Shown in pieces: positions 62,501 through 64,000 of a stretch of 64,000 nt of DNA (position 1 is its first letter; the number at the start of each line of letters is the position of its first letter). The notes below the pieces were generated by a model that ran no database searches, had not been told where the DNA came from, and saw only the letters and a list, made by a program, of their open reading frames with translations. A program made the position numbers and the translations under genes. The stretch is from Dyadobacter koreensis (GTDB taxonomy: Bacteria; Bacteroidota; Bacteroidia; Cytophagales; Spirosomataceae), in assembly GCF_900108855.1 (NCBI RefSeq), contig NZ_FNXY01000001.1:992001-1056000 (forward strand), read 5' to 3'.

Positions 62501-64000
62501 CTACTTTTCAAAACGAATATTGTTAAGCTTCAAAATCTCGCTATTGGGCTTATCGGGTTTAAGCGCAATAAAATAAATATCATGTCTGCCGCTTACCGGG
62601 TTTTCTATTTTACCGCTTATTTTTTTAAAAACGTCCCAGGAACTGGTTGGTGTAAATGCTGCCGTGCTGATCACAGGACCAGCCTGAGAGTCAATTCTTA
62701 CCTGTATCTGCCCTGTCTGGTCACCCGAAGCGTATTCAAAAATAAATTGGCCAATGCCGCTTAAATCAATATTTCTAAGCAAAATGTAAGATTTATGCCC
62801 GCCCTGAGAAAGATTGTCGCGGAACCTAGCGAAACCCACATAGGCATCCGCAAAAGCAGGTTTTACGTTCGCACTTCTCAGCTTCACAACATCCGCGCCC
62901 GTAATAGGTCCGACCTTATTTCCGCCTTTGTCCTTATAGGAAGCTACGAAAGTATATTGGCCTTTCTGATCATTTACAGGATGATCTTTAAGCATTTTAG
63001 ATCCCTGAACAGGTAAATTTATAAGGTCTTTTTGAAGATCAGTCAACGAAAATATATATCTGACCATTTCCTGTGCATCCTGCGGCGAAAGCTGCGGATG
63101 TGCGCTCATGATATGCTCAGTCCCCCAGTTCCCACCTCCTCCACTAATAATTTTGGCAGCGAGTTCTTCCACAGCTTTTTCCTTGGTCTTGTAGCGTTTT
63201 GCAACCGCCAAAAACGTAGGTCCAACCGAAGGTTTGTCAACCGTATGACAGGCGCGGCAGTCGCTGTTGGTCATCAGGATTTTACCAATCTGCTCCGGCC
63301 GCATCAAAAGACCGGCCACAGATTCTGGAACAAGGTTTTGCTGGCTGGCTGGCTGCGGATCATAAGACATCTGAACGTGAATATTTTTTGGATCAATTTT
63401 AACATCCTCCTTATCTTTCAATTTGACAGCATAAGTAAAGGGTTTATCATCCCAGAAAAATGATTTATTATCTGCACTGGTAATTCGGACATCAGGTTTG
63501 CTGTTTCCCACTCGGACAACAACAGTATCCGTACTAACCTTTCCGGCAAGATCTGTCACTTTTAAAAGTGTGTGATAAACGCCGGGTTTTTGGTAGCTGT
63601 ACGAAGGATTTGGTTTTGTACTACCCAGCGTTTTACCATCAAAAAACCACTGATAGGAAATCCGGTCATCATCGTCCAGATCCAGACTTCCTTTGCTGCT
63701 AAAAGAAACACGCAGAGGTGGCTGGCCGTTTGCCGATTTTAAAACAGGAAAATTTCGGCGTTCTGAGGTAAGAAAGACGGTTTTATCCACGTAGTCTTCT
63801 TTTACAGAATCGGTAATACTTGCTTTGGCAACGGGCGGACGATTTCCTGTATTATATTCAATTCTAACGAGCCTGGCATCGTCGTTATCAGCGCCGTAAA
63901 CCGAGCCGTATTCAAGCATATACATCATTCCGTCCGGCCCAAAAGTGAGATCAATTGGTCTTCTAAAATCGCCGTTTGCCGCCATAAAAGGTTCACTGCG
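62501..64000 (-). CDS. Multidomain dehydrogenase/PKD/cytochrome c/CBM protein, 5' end cut by window
   Basis: The frame is open through the right edge, so at least the N-terminal part is missing. The visible 499 codons begin with the end of a glucose/sorbosone dehydrogenase-like beta propeller (RRPIDLTFGPDGMMYMLEYG), then a PKD-like domain (about residues 95-160), a cytochrome c domain with CRACH and a late Met ligand region (MSAHPQLSPQDAQEMVRYI), and a C-terminal carbohydrate-binding-like beta domain. Such ThuA-type or PQQ-type proteins oxidise sugars and pass electrons to the respiratory chain. A signal peptide is likely upstream of the window. Confidence 0.8.
   Translation of the reverse strand, partial: RSEPFMAANGDFRRPIDLTFGPDGMMYMLEYGSVYGADNDDARLVRIEYNTGNRPPVAKASITDSVKEDYVDKTVFLTSERRNFPVLKSANGQPPLRVSFSSKGSLDLDDDDRISYQWFFDGKTLGSTKPNPSYSYQKPGVYHTLLKVTDLAGKVSTDTVVVRVGNSKPDVRITSADNKSFFWDDKPFTYAVKLKDKEDVKIDPKNIHVQMSYDPQPASQQNLVPESVAGLLMRPEQIGKILMTNSDCRACHTVDKPSVGPTFLAVAKRYKTKEKAVEELAAKIISGGGGNWGTEHIMSAHPQLSPQDAQEMVRYIFSLTDLQKDLINLPVQGSKMLKDHPVNDQKGQYTFVASYKDKGGNKVGPITGADVVKLRSANVKPAFADAYVGFARFRDNLSQGGHKSYILLRNIDLSGIGQFIFEYASGDQTGQIQVRIDSQAGPVISTAAFTPTSSWDVFKKISGKIENPVSGRHDIYFIALKPDKPNSEILKLNNIRFEK

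Noticed and set aside
1..64000. CRISPR array or insertion sequence
   Set aside because: No regularly spaced repeats of 20-40 bases and no transposase reading frame were seen.

Overview
The window looks like chromosome from a Bacteroidota bacterium, most likely of the order Cytophagales (Dyadobacter/Spirosoma-like). The reasons are paired SusC/SusD-type outer-membrane genes, a FecR/ECF-sigma controlled SusC, TANNTTTG-type -7 promoter elements, weak Shine-Dalgarno sequences, an imuA-imuB-dnaE2 mutagenesis cassette and many AraC-type regulators. The genus is an inference from gene content; there is no rRNA gene or intact tRNA here to test it.

Layout. 1-11.4 kb: an arylsulfatase, a calcineurin-type phosphatase, an SDR/AraC pair, and a minus-strand SusC-SusD pair followed by two secreted phosphoesterases, which together look like an ester-scavenging locus. 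11.9-18.3 kb: small plus-strand genes: a cation diffusion facilitator, a small conserved protein, and a probable RiPP locus made of a 51-residue lipoprotein-like precursor ending CPACGMG and a DUF692/MNIO enzyme. A secreted alpha/beta hydrolase broken by an in-frame stop follows, then GNAT, a deformylase-like protein and a methyltransferase. 18.9-24 kb: two LuxR-type response regulators, one with a degenerate receiver, and a large propeller sensor kinase. 24-26.8 kb: nrdB-nrdA. 27.8-34.4 kb: dnaE2, imuB and imuA, with a divergent XRE-S24 (LexA-like) regulator; two matching tandem operators lie in front of imuB and between imuA and the regulator.

34.5-45 kb: a lipoprotein, a large TonB-dependent receptor, a bicupin oxalate-decarboxylase-like protein, an NmrA-type reductase with an AraC regulator, a lipoprotein behind two TGCAAC-N3-GTTGCA operators, a paralogue of the 13.5 kb small protein, and ApbE. 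45.5-55 kb: a condensation-domain protein, an HxlR regulator pseudogene (three stops, no frameshift) divergent from an SDR, an NTF2-like protein, a zincin-like protein, a secreted hydrolase, an AraC regulator, an LLM-type flavin oxidoreductase, a Crp/Fnr regulator and a PRISE-type reductase. 55-56.8 kb: a gene-free AT-rich stretch with two degraded tRNA 3' ends, one with a terminator behind it. 56.8-64 kb: a SusC with an STN domain, FecR and a divergent ECF sigma factor, but no SusD, and then the 3' part of a large PKD/cytochrome c/carbohydrate-binding protein that runs off the right edge.

The points most worth following up are the MNIO/lipoprotein precursor pair, the twin operator shared by the imuB and imuA/regulator promoters, the repeated TGCAAC-type operator, the two in-frame pseudogenes, and the tRNA-end graveyard beside a SusC that lacks its SusD.
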